Source of the DNA: Bradysia coprophila
Taxonomy: Eukaryota > Arthropoda > Insecta > Diptera > Sciaridae
Reading direction: 5' to 3'
Assembly (NCBI RefSeq): GCF_014529535.1
Contig: NW_023503941.1
Coordinates: forward strand, 3,904,942-3,968,941
DNA: 64,000 nt
Positions within the stretch are counted from its first letter, which is position 1, and each line of letters starts with the position of its first letter. Of this stretch, positions 12,288-22,987 are shown piece after piece. The notes below the pieces were generated by a model. The model searched no databases and was not told the DNA's origin. It saw only the letters and a list, made by a program, of their open reading frames with translations. Made by a program: the position numbers and the translations under genes.

Positions 12288-12964
12288 TTGTTCAACATTT
12301 TACAAAGTTCCCGTTGTGATAAACAAACAAGACATCTTTTGTTCGCTTGGCTCTCGCAGCTTAACAATCGTATTATTGGTGCTAAGAATATTTCCACTGA
12401 GATAAACAAAACATCTTTGATGTTTACCTACGTCTCATAGTGATAAACGTTGGGATGAAGAAAACATTTTGGATGTTCGCCTACATCTCGTAATGATAAA
12501 CTTATGGTTGAGGAAAACATCTTTGATGTCTGTCTACATCTCGTAGTGATAAACATTGGGATGAAGAAAACATCTTTGATGATTACCTACATCTCGTAAT
12601 GATAAACTTATGGTTGAGGAAAACATCCGTGATATTTTACAAAGTTCCCATTGTAATAAACAAACATATTTGGTGTTTGTCTACATCTCGTAGTGATAAC
12701 CATTGGGATGAGAAAAACATCTTTGATGCTCGCTTTGATGTCAGCCTACATCTCGTAGTGATAAACTTTGAGATGAGGAAAACGATGACATCCACGACTA
12801 CCATCATTGATGGCAATGAGGATCCGGTTGGATAAATAAAATATCTTGATATTTGAAAAACATCTTGAGATAAACTAGAACCTATATCTGTGTTAATGAT
12901 ATACATTTATCCTAAAGATATACGTAAGTCGTTTTAGTGACAACCCCCTTGATTTTACTTTAGT

Positions 12965-13176
12965 CACAGCACTGCTACTAGCATGAACACTGAATTGACA
13001 AGTGTCAAATTTGGAGGCTTTAGTGATATGAGCTACCGCTTAGGATTGTTTTTATTGTATGTTTTAACTCATACAACGAAAACAAGTCATCTATCTGTAT
13101 AACAGAAACGCAGTGCCTACTGTGATTTCACCAGCCTCCGAATATTTTCTATGTTCGTGCTAGTAGCAGTGCTGTG
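12965..13176. mobile_element. MITE family C, complete copy (212 bp)
   Basis: Ends CACAGCACTGCTACTAGCA and TGCTAGTAGCAGTGCTGTG are inverted. Direct repeat CTTTAGT flanks it (12958-12964 and 13177-13183). It shares inner phrases (GTTTTAACTCATACAACG, AATTGACAAGTGTCAAA) with the copies near 11.4-11.8 kb and 20.9 kb. Confidence 0.75.
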
Positions 13177-13542
13177 CTTTAGTCTAAATTCTTTAAAATA
13201 CTCTCCAGAATTGATGTGAATAACTTAGGTGATATGGTGTCAGCCTGTCGTCCACCTCTACCAATTCTGAATTTCGTCGTGCGTTTATGGAGTTTTATAT
13301 ACGACGCGACGTAGCGTTTTTATAGACTAATCGAATTGACACGCAATTGCTAAAATGCCAAATTATGACAATCATCGACAATCGTGACCCTTGCGAAAAT
13401 GATAACAATGTAATGGACATTCTGCGTCTGTAGCATCAACGCACTTGAATAGCAGGCAAATAAACCGATTTTATTACCTGTCATTTAACCCTTTATTTTG
13501 TATGGAACGTCTGCAACGCAGTGACATTACAAGGTTCTAAAA
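13177..13542. other. intergenic, nothing recognised
   Basis: No coding frame. The phrase GGAACGTCTGCAACGCAGTG near 13505 is repeated inverted near 15590-15608, outside the ends of the next element, so the inverted structure may extend beyond its obvious termini. Confidence 0.35.
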
Positions 13543-14620
13543 CAAGTAGCATTCAACGGTTAAAATTCGGTTGTACAACCGGTATTTAACCGCGGTTGTA
13601 AAAATTAGAAGATAACTAATTAGTTGTCGCAACGTTGCTGCAACGTTGTAATAACGGTTGTACAACGGTATTTGCCTAGTTGCAAAAGTTACAAAAATGT
13701 TATATTGTGTTCAAAGAGAATGTCAAAAAGAGTGTTCACCCATCGAGCTCAGTTAAATTAACTGGTTTTCTCCTAGTTAACTGGACTTTTACATACAAAT
13801 TTTGACGTATCACCCAACGGAACCAGTTAATTTTTCTCTCTTTTACGCTCTTTGAACACTGTATAACGAATTCGTTGCACAACGGTTATACAGCAAATTG
13901 GTTAAAAGTTGTTAAACGGTTTTATAACCGTCGAATAACTTATAAGTCACAATTGAAAATTCAATATTTTCTAACCAATCAGTCATCAGACCGTTGTACT
14001 GCCGTTTTACAACTTTTTCGTTAATCATCATATTTGTTCTTGAAGCCACATTTCCAAGAGTTTTTTTGGTGTTCAATTTTTCCTTTCTTTTCGATATTCG
14101 CAAATCACATAGTTAATGCACTCAAAATATGTAAGTACTGCGCAGTTCGCAAAGTTAAAATGTTTGTGTCATGGTTACAACTGCAATACACGTAACATAA
14201 TTGACAATTAAAATTGCTCTCTCTTGTGTCGCCAATTAAACAAAATTTAATCCATCAATTTCACTTTTTTATTAGCAGCTGTTGCCGGTCCTAACTCCTA
14301 TCCTAACTCCTAAAGAAACCTAACAAGACATAAGAAACCTAACTTCGACAACAGCGGCAGACAAAAATAGTGAAGTCGATGAATAAAATGTTGATTTACA
14401 AATTGGCATAAAGAAAATTTTTTTCAAAATTTATTAGTTACACTGAAATAGCAGGTGTTCCATTACGATGATGCCGACAATTTTCACACTTTCACACACA
14501 TTTTCAAACCGAACTACTGAAACATGAAAAAAGTAGATGTAAAATCTACAAAAAATCGAACTTTCCATCATGGCGTCTTGATTCGTACTGACGGACATTT
14601 CTATTAACGAACATTTCTAT

Positions 14621-14827
14621 TAACACATTGAAATTAATTGCGGTTTGCCAACTTTCGGCACCCTGGACTTTACTTAAATAGTCGAGGAATGCCTCCAAAT
14701 AAATTTCTTAAAATCCAAAACTGAATTCTAGATTTTTAGAAATTTAGTTGGAGGCATTCCACGACTATTTAAGTAAAGTCCAGAGTTCCGAAAGTTGACA
14801 AGCCGCAATTATTTTGAATGTGTTAAG
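14621..14827. repeat. nested hairpin MITE
   Basis: Arms of about 90 bp pair with each other, for example GGACTTTACTTAAATAGTCG on the left with its complement on the right, and TTGCGGTTTGCCAACTTTCG opposite CGAAAGTTGACAAGCCGCAA. The spacer is about 30 bp. Non-coding. Confidence 0.75.
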
Positions 14828-14872
14828 TTCCATGACCGTTTTACGACGAATTATGCTTAGTTTCCTCTTACC

Positions 14873-14975
14873 AAAAAAAGTACTCCGTGTGAGAGACAAA
14901 ATTGAATTTTTTCAATTTTTCTTTGTTTATTTGACAGATTGCTCTCTAACGGCTCTCTCACGGAGTACTTTTTTT
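14873..14975. repeat. MITE family D, copy 1
   Basis: Inverted ends AAAAAAAGTACTCCGTGTGA and CTCACGGAGTACTTTTTTT. Family copies lie at 23510-23615 and 55160-55263, sharing GACAAAATTGA and TTTACTTGACAG-like inner phrases. Confidence 0.75.
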
Positions 14976-15005
14976 GAGTGGAATGGGCACTTTAGTTAAA
15001 GTATT

Positions 15006-15215
15006 GTATAGTTTCCACTTAAAAAGAGCACTCCGTTTAGTCTCCGTCTACATGACAGTTGTAAAATAGAACAAAAGAACTGTCACGCAAACGGAGTGGA
15101 AATTGAATTTATTTCAATTTTTTACTCCGTTTACGTGACAGTTCCTTTGTTGTATTTTACAACTGTCATGTAAACTGAGGCTAAACGGAGTGCTCTTTTT
15201 AAGTGGAAACTATAC
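15006..15215. repeat. nested hairpin MITE, long arms
   Basis: The left arm begins GTATAGTTTCCACTTAAAAA and the right arm ends with its reverse complement. The arms also pair through GCACTCCGTTTAG and ATGACAGTTGTAAAATA. An ACTCCGTTT phrase is repeated inside, giving a nested palindrome. Confidence 0.75.
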
Positions 15216-15475
15216 TTATGACTCGAACTTTTTGGTTGTATGACGGTTTCTGGACGAAAAAGTTTTCAACAAATATTATCGGTTAACTCATTGGTCAAAT
15301 AACCGTTTTGCAACTAATTCGTTTAAAATTGGTTGATGACCAATTAGTTGTGTAACGGTTACATAACGAATAAGTTAAACTGAATACAACTTATTCGTTA
15401 CATAACTGTTGTGGAACGAAAAAGTTGGCAACGAATTAGTAACGTTTATAACCGCGGTTATCAAATGCTACTTGG

Positions 15476-15914
15476 GCCAACATAACAACATGAATCAACG
15501 CACTCCGGGCAAAAGAACAGAGACCTCCACGACGCAGTAGTTCAAAATTCGCATATAAATTCAGTTTTGTATGTTGATGTAATGCCACTGCGTTACGGAC
15601 GTTCCTTACAAAGTAAGAGGTCAAATGATAGCTAATGAAATCACCGTTCTTTTGCCCGTTCTTGGAGCGCGTTGACGAAATCCGATAAATCCTGGATCGA
15701 TTAAAAATAATCAAAAAAATCCACACCATTTTTCGAAATAGTTTTCCAATCATCTATATTCGAGTAAAATTAATCACTCAACACGGCAATTTTGTATAAT
15801 GGTCTGACTCAACACTCATGAATTACAAATCGAAAACACTTCATCCCCATTGATTCATTAAATGATAACAGAGCTTTCGACAGTTTCAAGTTCTACACAC
15901 GTTCAATTAGCGCT
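15476..15914. other. 5' flank of receptor gene 2
   Basis: No convincing frame. A TTTTGCCCG phrase is repeated and CGTTACGGACGTTCC is the inverted partner of sequence near 13505. The receptor promoter should lie in the last few hundred bases, but no clear TATA box or initiator stands out. Confidence 0.35.
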
Positions 15915-17729
15915 ATGGCTTCTACAACAGCACTGATAGTAATTGTAAGCCTAATGTCCACAATGGTTTGGTGTCAGCAACATCTTGATAGTGTCCACCT
16001 AATTCATCGCCTTGATGACTTCTTTCGGTTTGATCATCACATTTTCATCGTGAACTCCACAACCGATATTGATCAGTGGTTAACAATGTCATCTTCGACT
16101 TCCAATACCACAGCAGTGAACTTTTTTACACCTCAGACGATTTACACTTTTGGCGACCACTCGCCCAGCAACGTTAACGTTACGCAACTCAGCAAAAATG
16201 CATTTATCGTTGTGGTCGTCGATTGTTTGAAGTTTGAAAATGGCTCGGACTGGCTTACTCATCAGGTCAAAACTATTCGGGCACTTGACATCAGCGTTAA
16301 AGTTGGCGTTTTTATCGCTCGCAGCATCACTTCTTTGGATATCGTAGAGAAATTGTTCCGTTGGAGTTGGACTGCGGGAATCCTGAACATTTTCTGTGCA
16401 TTTCATTTAAATGTCGTTTACGATGGTAGCCCTACCTTTAACGTCTTCAAATACAGTCCTTTCGAAACTTTTCGTTTGATTAATCTCACACAAAGTAGGC
16501 CGGCTCGGGACTACTTTACGGACCCAAACCAAATGCCCAACTTTGCCAAGCAACCACTCCGATGTCAAATGATTCGCGGTTTCAACTTACGTTTTATGGC
16601 AATGCAATTCTGGAACACTGTTCTTCGTTCCTTTAATGCATCGATATCGATCGCATTGATCGGCCAACAAGAATACCTGTCTTCCGAAGAACTTGAAGCA
16701 AATATTTCTATGTTCGAGGTACTTCAAGCAAACCATGTGAGGGGACTGTACCCACATCGACAGGCAACGCTCTCGATGATAGTTCCTCACGCCCAACCGT
16801 ACTCTGACTTCATGGCATACTTACAAAATGCAACGTGGACGCAAATCATTGTTCTCGCTTTTATTGTGATTGCGACGACATCACTTCTGCTCACCGTTTC
16901 CGCCTATTTGCAGAAAAAGAAAATTTTGCCGTTCCAATGCGTTGCTGGCGTCGTTAAACTCTTGATGAACGATAATACAGCCGTCAGATATGGAAATCTT
17001 AGTCGGGCAGATGGTTTCGTAGTTGTGCCGTTGACCTTCGCAGGATTAATTGTGATGAACGGCATTGTGTCGCTGTTCCAAAGTTACGTTATGTCGCCAA
17101 TTTTCCAGCCACAAATAAACACGCTTCACGATCTGTTCAAGTCCTCCGTTCCCATTGTGGCTAATGAAATCGACTGGAAAGGTAGAACTACTGAAATGTT
17201 GGAGGACATAACGAAGTACGGTGGTTGGAGTGATAGAATTCATGGGATAAGTCTGGAACGACTAGAAATTGAAAAGCAAACATTCAACAATTCCATAGCC
17301 TTTCTCGTGTACGACGATTCGGTATCAATATATTTGGAAGTGCAGCGACGGCTGGCATTGACAGTGTATCATGTGTTAGGCGAACGATATATTCGCAGAT
17401 ATCTGGTATCTTTTGCAATCAGTTCGATATTTCCATTCACTGAGCACATTAACGACATAACGCATCAGTTGAACGGTGCAGGATTGATTGATCGATGGTT
17501 GGAAGAAGACAATCAAAATTTGTTGAAACACGTCTGGAAAATAAATCTCAATAATCAACTTAGGAACAGCAAACAATCGGGCATGGATAGGTTTTATGTA
17601 CCGACTGTGGTTTGGTGCGGCTGGATTGCCAGCTCAATTGTTTTTATTTGCGAAATTATTTGGAACGAAGTCAAGACGCGCAAAGTAATTGCTAGGCTTT
17701 TCCAAAATAGTGGTTCAACCAGCCATTAG
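15915..17729 (+). CDS. Divergent ionotropic receptor 2, intact
   Basis: Complete single-exon IR-family receptor of 604 residues, predicted in the plasma membrane of sensory neurons. A signal peptide (about 1-20, ending MVWC) precedes an extracellular region with RWSWTAGILNIFCAFH (149-164) and YSPF (180-183). The ligand-binding S1 part leads to PHAQPYSDF (291-299). Membrane segment 1 is near 309-331, the pore region lies near 340-365, and segment 2 is near 366-388. The second lobe is followed by segment 3 (564-583: VVWCGWIASSIVFICE). Trp541 is the residue lost to a stop in receptor 1. An AATAAA at 17795-17800 is a plausible polyadenylation signal. Closest relatives in the window are receptors 1 and 3. 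Ligand unknown; the classic glutamate-binding Arg/Thr/Asp set could not be identified by eye, as expected of divergent IRs. Confidence 0.9.
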   Translation: MASTTALIVIVSLMSTMVWCQQHLDSVHLIHRLDDFFRFDHHIFIVNSTTDIDQWLTMSSSTSNTTAVNFFTPQTIYTFGDHSPSNVNVTQLSKNAFIVVVVDCLKFENGSDWLTHQVKTIRALDISVKVGVFIARSITSLDIVEKLFRWSWTAGILNIFCAFHLNVVYDGSPTFNVFKYSPFETFRLINLTQSRPARDYFTDPNQMPNFAKQPLRCQMIRGFNLRFMAMQFWNTVLRSFNASISIALIGQQEYLSSEELEANISMFEVLQANHVRGLYPHRQATLSMIVPHAQPYSDFMAYLQNATWTQIIVLAFIVIATTSLLLTVSAYLQKKKILPFQCVAGVVKLLMNDNTAVRYGNLSRADGFVVVPLTFAGLIVMNGIVSLFQSYVMSPIFQPQINTLHDLFKSSVPIVANEIDWKGRTTEMLEDITKYGGWSDRIHGISLERLEIEKQTFNNSIAFLVYDDSVSIYLEVQRRLALTVYHVLGERYIRRYLVSFAISSIFPFTEHINDITHQLNGAGLIDRWLEEDNQNLLKHVWKINLNNQLRNSKQSGMDRFYVPTVVWCGWIASSIVFICEIIWNEVKTRKVIARLFQNSGSTSH

Positions 17730-18500
17730 ATATTCGATTTAACAACGACTCAACTATGTAAAGGTGTTATTGTTAGACCGAAAATGAAGAGAGAAATAAA
17801 ATTTATCTTTGAAGGTCGAAGTCGAAGCTAAGTTTCGTTTGTGGGAAAGTGCGAAGACTGGAGGGAGACGTCTAGGGGAAATCGTTCACGTCATAAGAGA
17901 ATATGAGTGCCAAAGTCAAGGTAAATATAGTGAGGAGGTTATGCCATATATAATCGAATCAGATGTGCGGTGGCACGAAAGTTCGATACAAACGCCATCT
18001 CATTCCTTCGTTGAAAGCACAAAATGGAATAGAAAGTTGGGCCATCTGTTGTGAGATAGTGAAAATATTTTTGTGAAATACAAGTCAACCATTTTAAAAA
18101 AAGATGTCATTGGCATTGAACTTATGTGCTAGGCCGCGCGTCTGAATGGCATTACCTCCTCGCTACATTTACCTTGGCCAAAGTATATAAACCACTTGGA
18201 TTTAGACAAATTATAACAGATGGCGCTGCTTGGATGGTACTGGTGGTACTGGTAAAGTACAAGAGTTTTCTTATTGGCGAAAAACAAATTTCTAAAATCT
18301 GCGTGCAATTTGATCAAATCATTCGAATGAGTTACTTGGAGTTTCTGTGTGCCTATAGTTCAAAGTGAAAAACGTTGGAATATCTTCAAGGAAGAAAGTA
18401 CATTAATTTTTAACCTTCGTTAATTGAAGTTTCTCTGAGGCAGCGATAAATATGAAAATTAATCTGTAAATCTCTAGTGGCAGATAGGGATGGGAGGCAG
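17730..18500. other. 3' flank of receptor 2, repeat-like
   Basis: No gene. Imperfect inverted phrases GTGAGGAGGTTATGCC (near 17929) and GGCATTACCTCCTCGC (near 18148), with AAGTCAAGGTAAATATAG opposite CTACATTTACCTTGGCC, suggest a MITE of about 270 bp at roughly 17905-18178. Confidence 0.45.
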
Positions 18501-19991
18501 AGCCTAATATTTGGGAATCGTTTTTGAGAATTTTTGGGAATTTAGGGAATTTTTGGGAATTTAGTGAATTTTTGGGAATTTTTGGGAATTTTGGGAATTA
18601 ATTCCCAAAAATTCCCTAAAATTCCCAAAAAATTTCTTTTTTTTGCATTTTTATAATTAAATGCTTGTAAAAGATCAGGAAAAGTTCAAAAACCTTTAAA
18701 AACTATGAACAAGCAAAAAAAAGGATTTTTTTTGGAATTTTAGTGAACTTTTGAGAATTGGTTCCCAAATATTATGCTCTGAAGGATATAATTCTTGTCG
18801 ATGTACTCGCACCAGCCAGGGCGTATACTCTACTTGTAGGTCTCTCCAAAGCCGACATTAGTACAACACTACAATAATTTAAGAGCAATCTACACTCCGA
18901 CCCCCTATGAAATACATTTTTGATGATAACTTTTTATTCGAATTATTTTTGAAAAAAGTGGCCTCATCGTTTGGTGCCAGAACATATAAGGTTTCGATAG
19001 CCACTGGAATTGTCCAGATTGATGCGTAAAAACTCAAAACTCCTAAAATTTGTGTTTTTGTGATATTTTTTGGACTTTTGAGTTTTCTCGGCGTAGACTG
19101 CATCAATTTTGACAATAAACCGCGAGCGTTAGTCCATATTATTTTTATTTCAATGAACACATCAAAAACACACCGAAAATGTATATTGATATTGGAAAAG
19201 TGGAAATTCTTAATTTCAGTTTAAAAAGCCGCTCCAATTTTCAAAAAATCTCGCGCTTAAAAAAACAATTTCGTGACTTAACAAATCCTATCAGCTGACA
19301 GATACCTAATATCACATTTCGATTCTTTAGAGTTTCCGTACGTGAGTTCATCATGGCAGTGATTTTTTTAATTAATTTCTATAAAAACATAGAAAATTGT
19401 TTATAACAAAACTAAACTTTTATTAAAAAAGGCTCGCGGTTTATTCTGGTGGCTATCGAAACTTTATATGTTGTGGCACCAAACGATGAAACCACTTTTT
19501 TCAAAAAATATTCTAATAAGAAGTTATCATCGAAAATGTTTTTCATAGAAGGTCGGAGTGTAGACTGCTCTTAAAATAATTATTTTTGAGTTATAGCCGC
19601 AAAAAGGTCTTCGGTACCCTCTGACATGCTTTCACCTTTGAACACTTTAACCGAAAATTTAAAAAAATGTTCTAAAAAAATGAAAGATACGATTCTCTAG
19701 AATTGAAGACGAATCTATCACTCCTTAAAATCGGAGACCACTTGTTCCCCTATCACCATCACCTCCAGTTTTGGCGATATGCCGCTTAAGCTCAATTTAC
19801 TGAATATATTATATTCAATATGTTCTGAAATATTTGTTGTTTTTTATGGGGATTTTAGGGAATTTTTGTGAATTTTTGAGAATTTTTGGAAATTTTAAGA
19901 ATTTTTTGGGAATTTTTGAGAATTTTTGGGAATTTTTGGGAATTTAGGGAATTTTTGGGAATTTAGAGAATTAATTCCCAAATATTAGGCT
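18501..19991. repeat. GGGAATTT-rich element with 18-bp inverted ends
   Basis: Outer ends AGCCTAATATTTGGGAAT (18501-18518) and ATTCCCAAATATTAGGCT (19974-19991) are perfect reverse complements. The adjoining sequence is simple repetition of GGGAATTTTT. A similar end (CCCAAATATTATGCT) at about 18765 suggests the left 280 bp could itself be a complete copy. Another inverted element is nested inside (18879-19573). Confidence 0.6.
18879..19573. mobile_element. inverted-repeat element nested in the GGGAATTT repeat
   Basis: Ends TTAAGAGCAATCTACACTCC and GGAGTGTAGACTGCTCTTAA pair imperfectly, and AATAAT flanks both sides. The arms are about 150 bp and also pair through GGTGCCAGAACATATAAGG and GCCACTGGAAT. 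No protein is encoded. Confidence 0.65.
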
Positions 19992-20019
19992 TTGATGGGA
20001 GGTGTTCAAAATTATTGAT

Positions 20020-20240
20020 AATATCAATCGAAAGAAATTATCGATAATCGATTAATCATATCGTTATCGATAATTTAATAATAATCTGAAAATTCATGAT
20101 AATATACCGATATATCGGAATATATCGATAAATATCGGATTTTCGGACCGAAATATCGATATATCGAATTATCGATATCTTGGTAATTATCAAAATATCA
20201 ATAATTATCGATTATCGATATTTTTTTGATAATTCTCAGC
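20020..20240. repeat. ATCGATA simple-sequence tract
   Basis: Dense, degenerate repetition of ATCGATA, TATCGATA and ATTATCGA in both orientations. Low complexity, non-coding. Confidence 0.65.
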
Positions 20241-20422
20241 AGTTACACCTCTCTCGATGTAAAGGAAACGTCTTTTATAAAGGACAACTTTACAAGACAC
20301 AGGTTACACGGGTTACACTGACGTTAGTCTGACGTTTCATTAGTTTCACTATCAGCAAAATGAAACGTTAGCAACGACACTTCTGTCGATTACGTGTTAT
20401 CAGCATTCCGATGGTGTACCGG

Positions 20423-20487
20423 TGAAATTCATTCAGTCGATTGATAAGACGTACAGTGCGTCTTATCAATCGACTGAATGAATTTCA
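20423..20487. repeat. local inverted duplication inside the receptor fragment
   Basis: Arms at 20423-20451 and 20459-20487 are perfect reverse complements (29 bp) around a 7-bp loop. The right arm is the receptor-coding strand (TCTTATCAATCGACTGAATG), so the left arm is an inverted copy of coding sequence made after or during the duplication. Confidence 0.75.
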
Positions 20488-20669
20488 TCATTTCGATCAT
20501 CACATTTTCTTTACTGACTCTACAACATAACTCAGCAGTTGGTATCCAGTGTCATCATCGAATTGCAACACCTCGTTAGTGTTGGGTACTCCTCAAACAC
20601 ATTTAACGACCATTCGCCTTGCGGTGGTAACGTTACGGAACAAGTAGTACTAGATGTTGTCGTCAGCAA

Positions 20670-20846
20670 CAGTGCCGCCTTTTACCTTTTGGGCGCCACG
20701 GGCACTTTAAAAAATAAATAAATTTTTGTTCTTGACGTTTTTTTTCGGGCGCCAGTTTTTTCAGTTTCTTTTTGGGCGCCAATCTTTTTTTCCGGTCGCC
20801 ACGGGCATTTGCCCAATTTGTCCATATGGAAAAGGAGGAGGCACTG
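20670..20846. mobile_element. hAT-like MITE inserted in the receptor fragment (177 bp)
   Basis: Ends CAGTGCCGCC and GGAGGCACTG with an exact 8-bp duplication GTCAGCAA at 20662-20669 and 20847-20854. The empty site is seen in receptor 1 (GTCGTCAGCAAAAATCC). The element contains several GGCGCCA motifs and no gene. Confidence 0.85.
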
Positions 20847-20929
20847 GTCAGCAAAAATCCATTTGTGGTGGTTGTAGTGGAGCGTTTAAAATTTGAAAAT
20901 GACGCGTCCAATTTCGGTAGGTTGTTTTT

Positions 20930-21060
20930 CAAAACAATCGCTAAGACAACTTGTTTCGTTGTATGAGTTAAAACATACAACACAAACAATCGTCAGCTCT
21001 TATCACTAAAGTCTCCAAATTGTCACACTTGTCACTTCATGCTGGGAGCAGTGTTGTGGC
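20930..21060. repeat. MITE family C, truncated copy
   Basis: Shares AAGACAACTTGTTTCGTTG, TTAAAACATACAACACAAAC and TTCATGCTGGGAGCAGTG with the copies at 11349 and 12965. The left end is missing at the junction with the receptor fragment. Confidence 0.6.
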
Positions 21061-22732
21061 GACTCTCACGTATGTAGTACGAGTGAAATGACTCTCTATT
21101 TTCCTTGTGGAAAGCATAGAATCTGATTTATGGAACGAATACAAAACTCCTGAACGTTAAACAACGTACCTAAAAATCAGTCGGGTTTCAAAAACGAACC
21201 AGGGTCGGGTTCGATCGGGTTTTCCAAGGCTCTTATCTCTGCAACGAATACCTGTTAGCGGTAGTAGCTCTCTTTCCGGACTACATACACTAAAAAAGTT
21301 CCGATTTGGGCTGGTATATGCGAATCGAATATATTTCGTAGTGATACAACGGACTATGTTGGATGGGCTGATAAAATTAATTGTACACGAAACAAATGTA
21401 GGAAGAAATGGAGACATTCAACGAATTATTCACATTTTTTCTAGCTCATCCGACCGGAATTTCCGTAGCATTCACTCCGAATGTAATTCGTTGAATGTAA
21501 ATAGATAAGACAAATTGAAAAAAAGGTAATTAATCCATCAGGAATAACTTCTGTTACCAAGGAAAGCAAAAATAAATGTCACGCGTTGGTCTATCGCATT
21601 TCTAATTACAACAAGCATATGGGAGTACTTTTAATGACAATGTAGAACCATGACCTATCTATATAGTCAAGGGAGCAGTTAGATAATTTATTTATATAAT
21701 TTACAAGAATCATCGTTGCGTAATTGATCGCCGTGTAGAACAACCCCACATAAACGGATATTGACGTATCAAGACACGAAACAAGGTGTTTACGTTAATC
21801 GGGTAAGTTATATGATGCGTTCGTCGGGGTGTCGTTTTTTACCAAAGTTGTGGCTAAAAATAGAGTGTTATGCTGTTATGATGAAAGAGAAGAAGATATT
21901 TTGACAAGCACCCCAAGGCAAGTTAAAATAAACTGGTCTTCTGTCCTCTCGCTCTCAAAGTACCACGTTGAAAGAGAAGCCAATACTTTGACAAATACCT
22001 CAAGGCAAGTTATAATAACTAGTCTTCGGTTTTCTCGCTCTGATCATAACAGTCTATGAGGAGGTTACGCCTATTGCCATTATTTCACTGGAGTCGTGTC
22101 GCAAAGAGAAGATGTCGGCTATGGGTAACTGCATTTCAGTACGAAATTTTAACTGAACTGAAATTGCGCTACAATTTGTGTATGAAAATTACAGCGAAGT
22201 TCAGCGAATTTTTGCGACCTGGTTTCTCCTGACTTGTCTTTTGTTTTCGTTCCAAATTTGCATACCTATTTTTTACATGTACTCACCTTGAATTATTAAT
22301 CAGTCTTGTGCTATTTTGTTGTACATACAGTTTAGCTAATACCTACAGTCTACAGGTATCTCTAGACGTCGTTGCTTCATCATTATAAATGTTACTGTTA
22401 CTGTAAAAGGTTACGGTTAAAGGGTAGATAAGTTTGAAATTTTCATGAAACACATTCTATTGATATCTTGTAATTGAACTTACGTCACGTCCTCAATACT
22501 GCCTACGGCGCTGGCATGATTCTTCCATTTGATCTTTCTAGAAACTACTAAATTTTCTAGTTACATTAATTTCAAGAACCTTACGAAGTACATGGGTCTT
22601 ACGGTTCTACTACGACTGTATCCCGACTTAGATAATGTCAGAAAAGTGATATTTTCGAGGGCTGGTCAATTTTCCGAAATCGGTTTTAATTATTTTACTA
22701 GTCTCTCCGTTCTATTTATCAGTGAACGTATA
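21061..22732. other. gene-poor stretch
   Basis: No supported gene. A pair of phrases at 21890-22060 (TTTTGACAAGCACCCCAAGG / TTTGACAAATACCTCAAGG, each followed by AAGTTA-AATAACT) is a short direct duplication of about 110 bp. ATTCAACGAATTA near 21417 and TAATTCGTTGAAT near 21485 form a hairpin. Confidence 0.4.
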
Positions 22733-22922
22733 TTAGGAGGGTACGGCCGTATTATACAAATGGGATATAATTTGCTAAAATGTACAGTGGCGCCACCATT
22801 TCTATAAGTTATCATCACTATCGAAAGTTTCAGGACTAGATGATAATATCGTTTTTTGGAAGACACGTTGTGGCGGCACCGTGTAGTCTAGCAAAATGCA
22901 CATACGGCCATACCCTACTAAC
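22733..22922. repeat. hairpin MITE
   Basis: The left end TTAGGAGGGTACGGCCGTAT pairs with ATACGGCCATACCCTACTAA at the right. Inner phrases TTTGCTAAAATGTAC and GTGGCGCCACC also have inverted partners. It lies just downstream of the barrel-protein gene on the - strand. Confidence 0.7.
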
Positions 22923-22936
22923 TTATGTTCACTGCT

Positions 22937-22942
22937 TTTATT
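22937..22942 (-). other. polyadenylation signal of the barrel-protein gene
   Basis: AATAAA on the - strand, about 45 nt after the stop codon of the gene at 22988-23799. Confidence 0.5.
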
Positions 22943-22987
22943 GCATTCCAAAAATTGTTACAAAGGTAATTTTCTGCCCTCACTCCA

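Larger units (their letters stand above)
10211..12840. repeat. minisatellite split by a transposon
   Basis: Units of roughly 55-60 bp carrying AACATCTTTGATGT, CTACATCTCGTAGTGATAAA and TTGGGATGA(A/G)GAAAACATC. A short left part lies at 10211-10296 and the main array at 12288-12840. The two are separated by the inserted element at 10297-12287, whose target duplication lies within the array. Degenerate units also occur at 6241-6545. Non-coding. Confidence 0.7.
13543..15475. mobile_element. AACGGTT-rich inverted-repeat element, copy 1
   Basis: The ends CAAGTAGCATT (13543) and AATGCTACTTG (to about 15475) are inverted. Next to each end come arms full of AACGGTT/AACCGTT, ACCGCGGTT and AACGAATAAGTT motifs. 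A second copy lies at 52567-54769. Three smaller hairpin elements are nested in the middle. No transposase frame remains. Class not assigned; no clear target duplication was found. Confidence 0.6.
20248..20915 (+). pseudogene. Broken copy of the 5' end of ionotropic receptor 1
   Basis: Nearly the same DNA as about 2485-2965 of receptor 1, including part of its 5' flank. Shared phrases include GAATTTCATCATTTCGATCA, AACTCAGCAGTTGGTATCCA and GGAGCGTTTAAAATTTGAAA. It has an in-frame stop where receptor 1 reads Thr-Lys-Leu (CAACATAACTC), a deletion near 20590 and a transposon at 20670-20846. It stops after the equivalent of residue ~108, so it is a dead 5' fragment. Confidence 0.8.

Noticed and set aside
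16089..16406. 105-codon - strand frame inside receptor 2
   Set aside because: Antisense shadow of a well-supported receptor gene; similar shadows occur in the other receptors.
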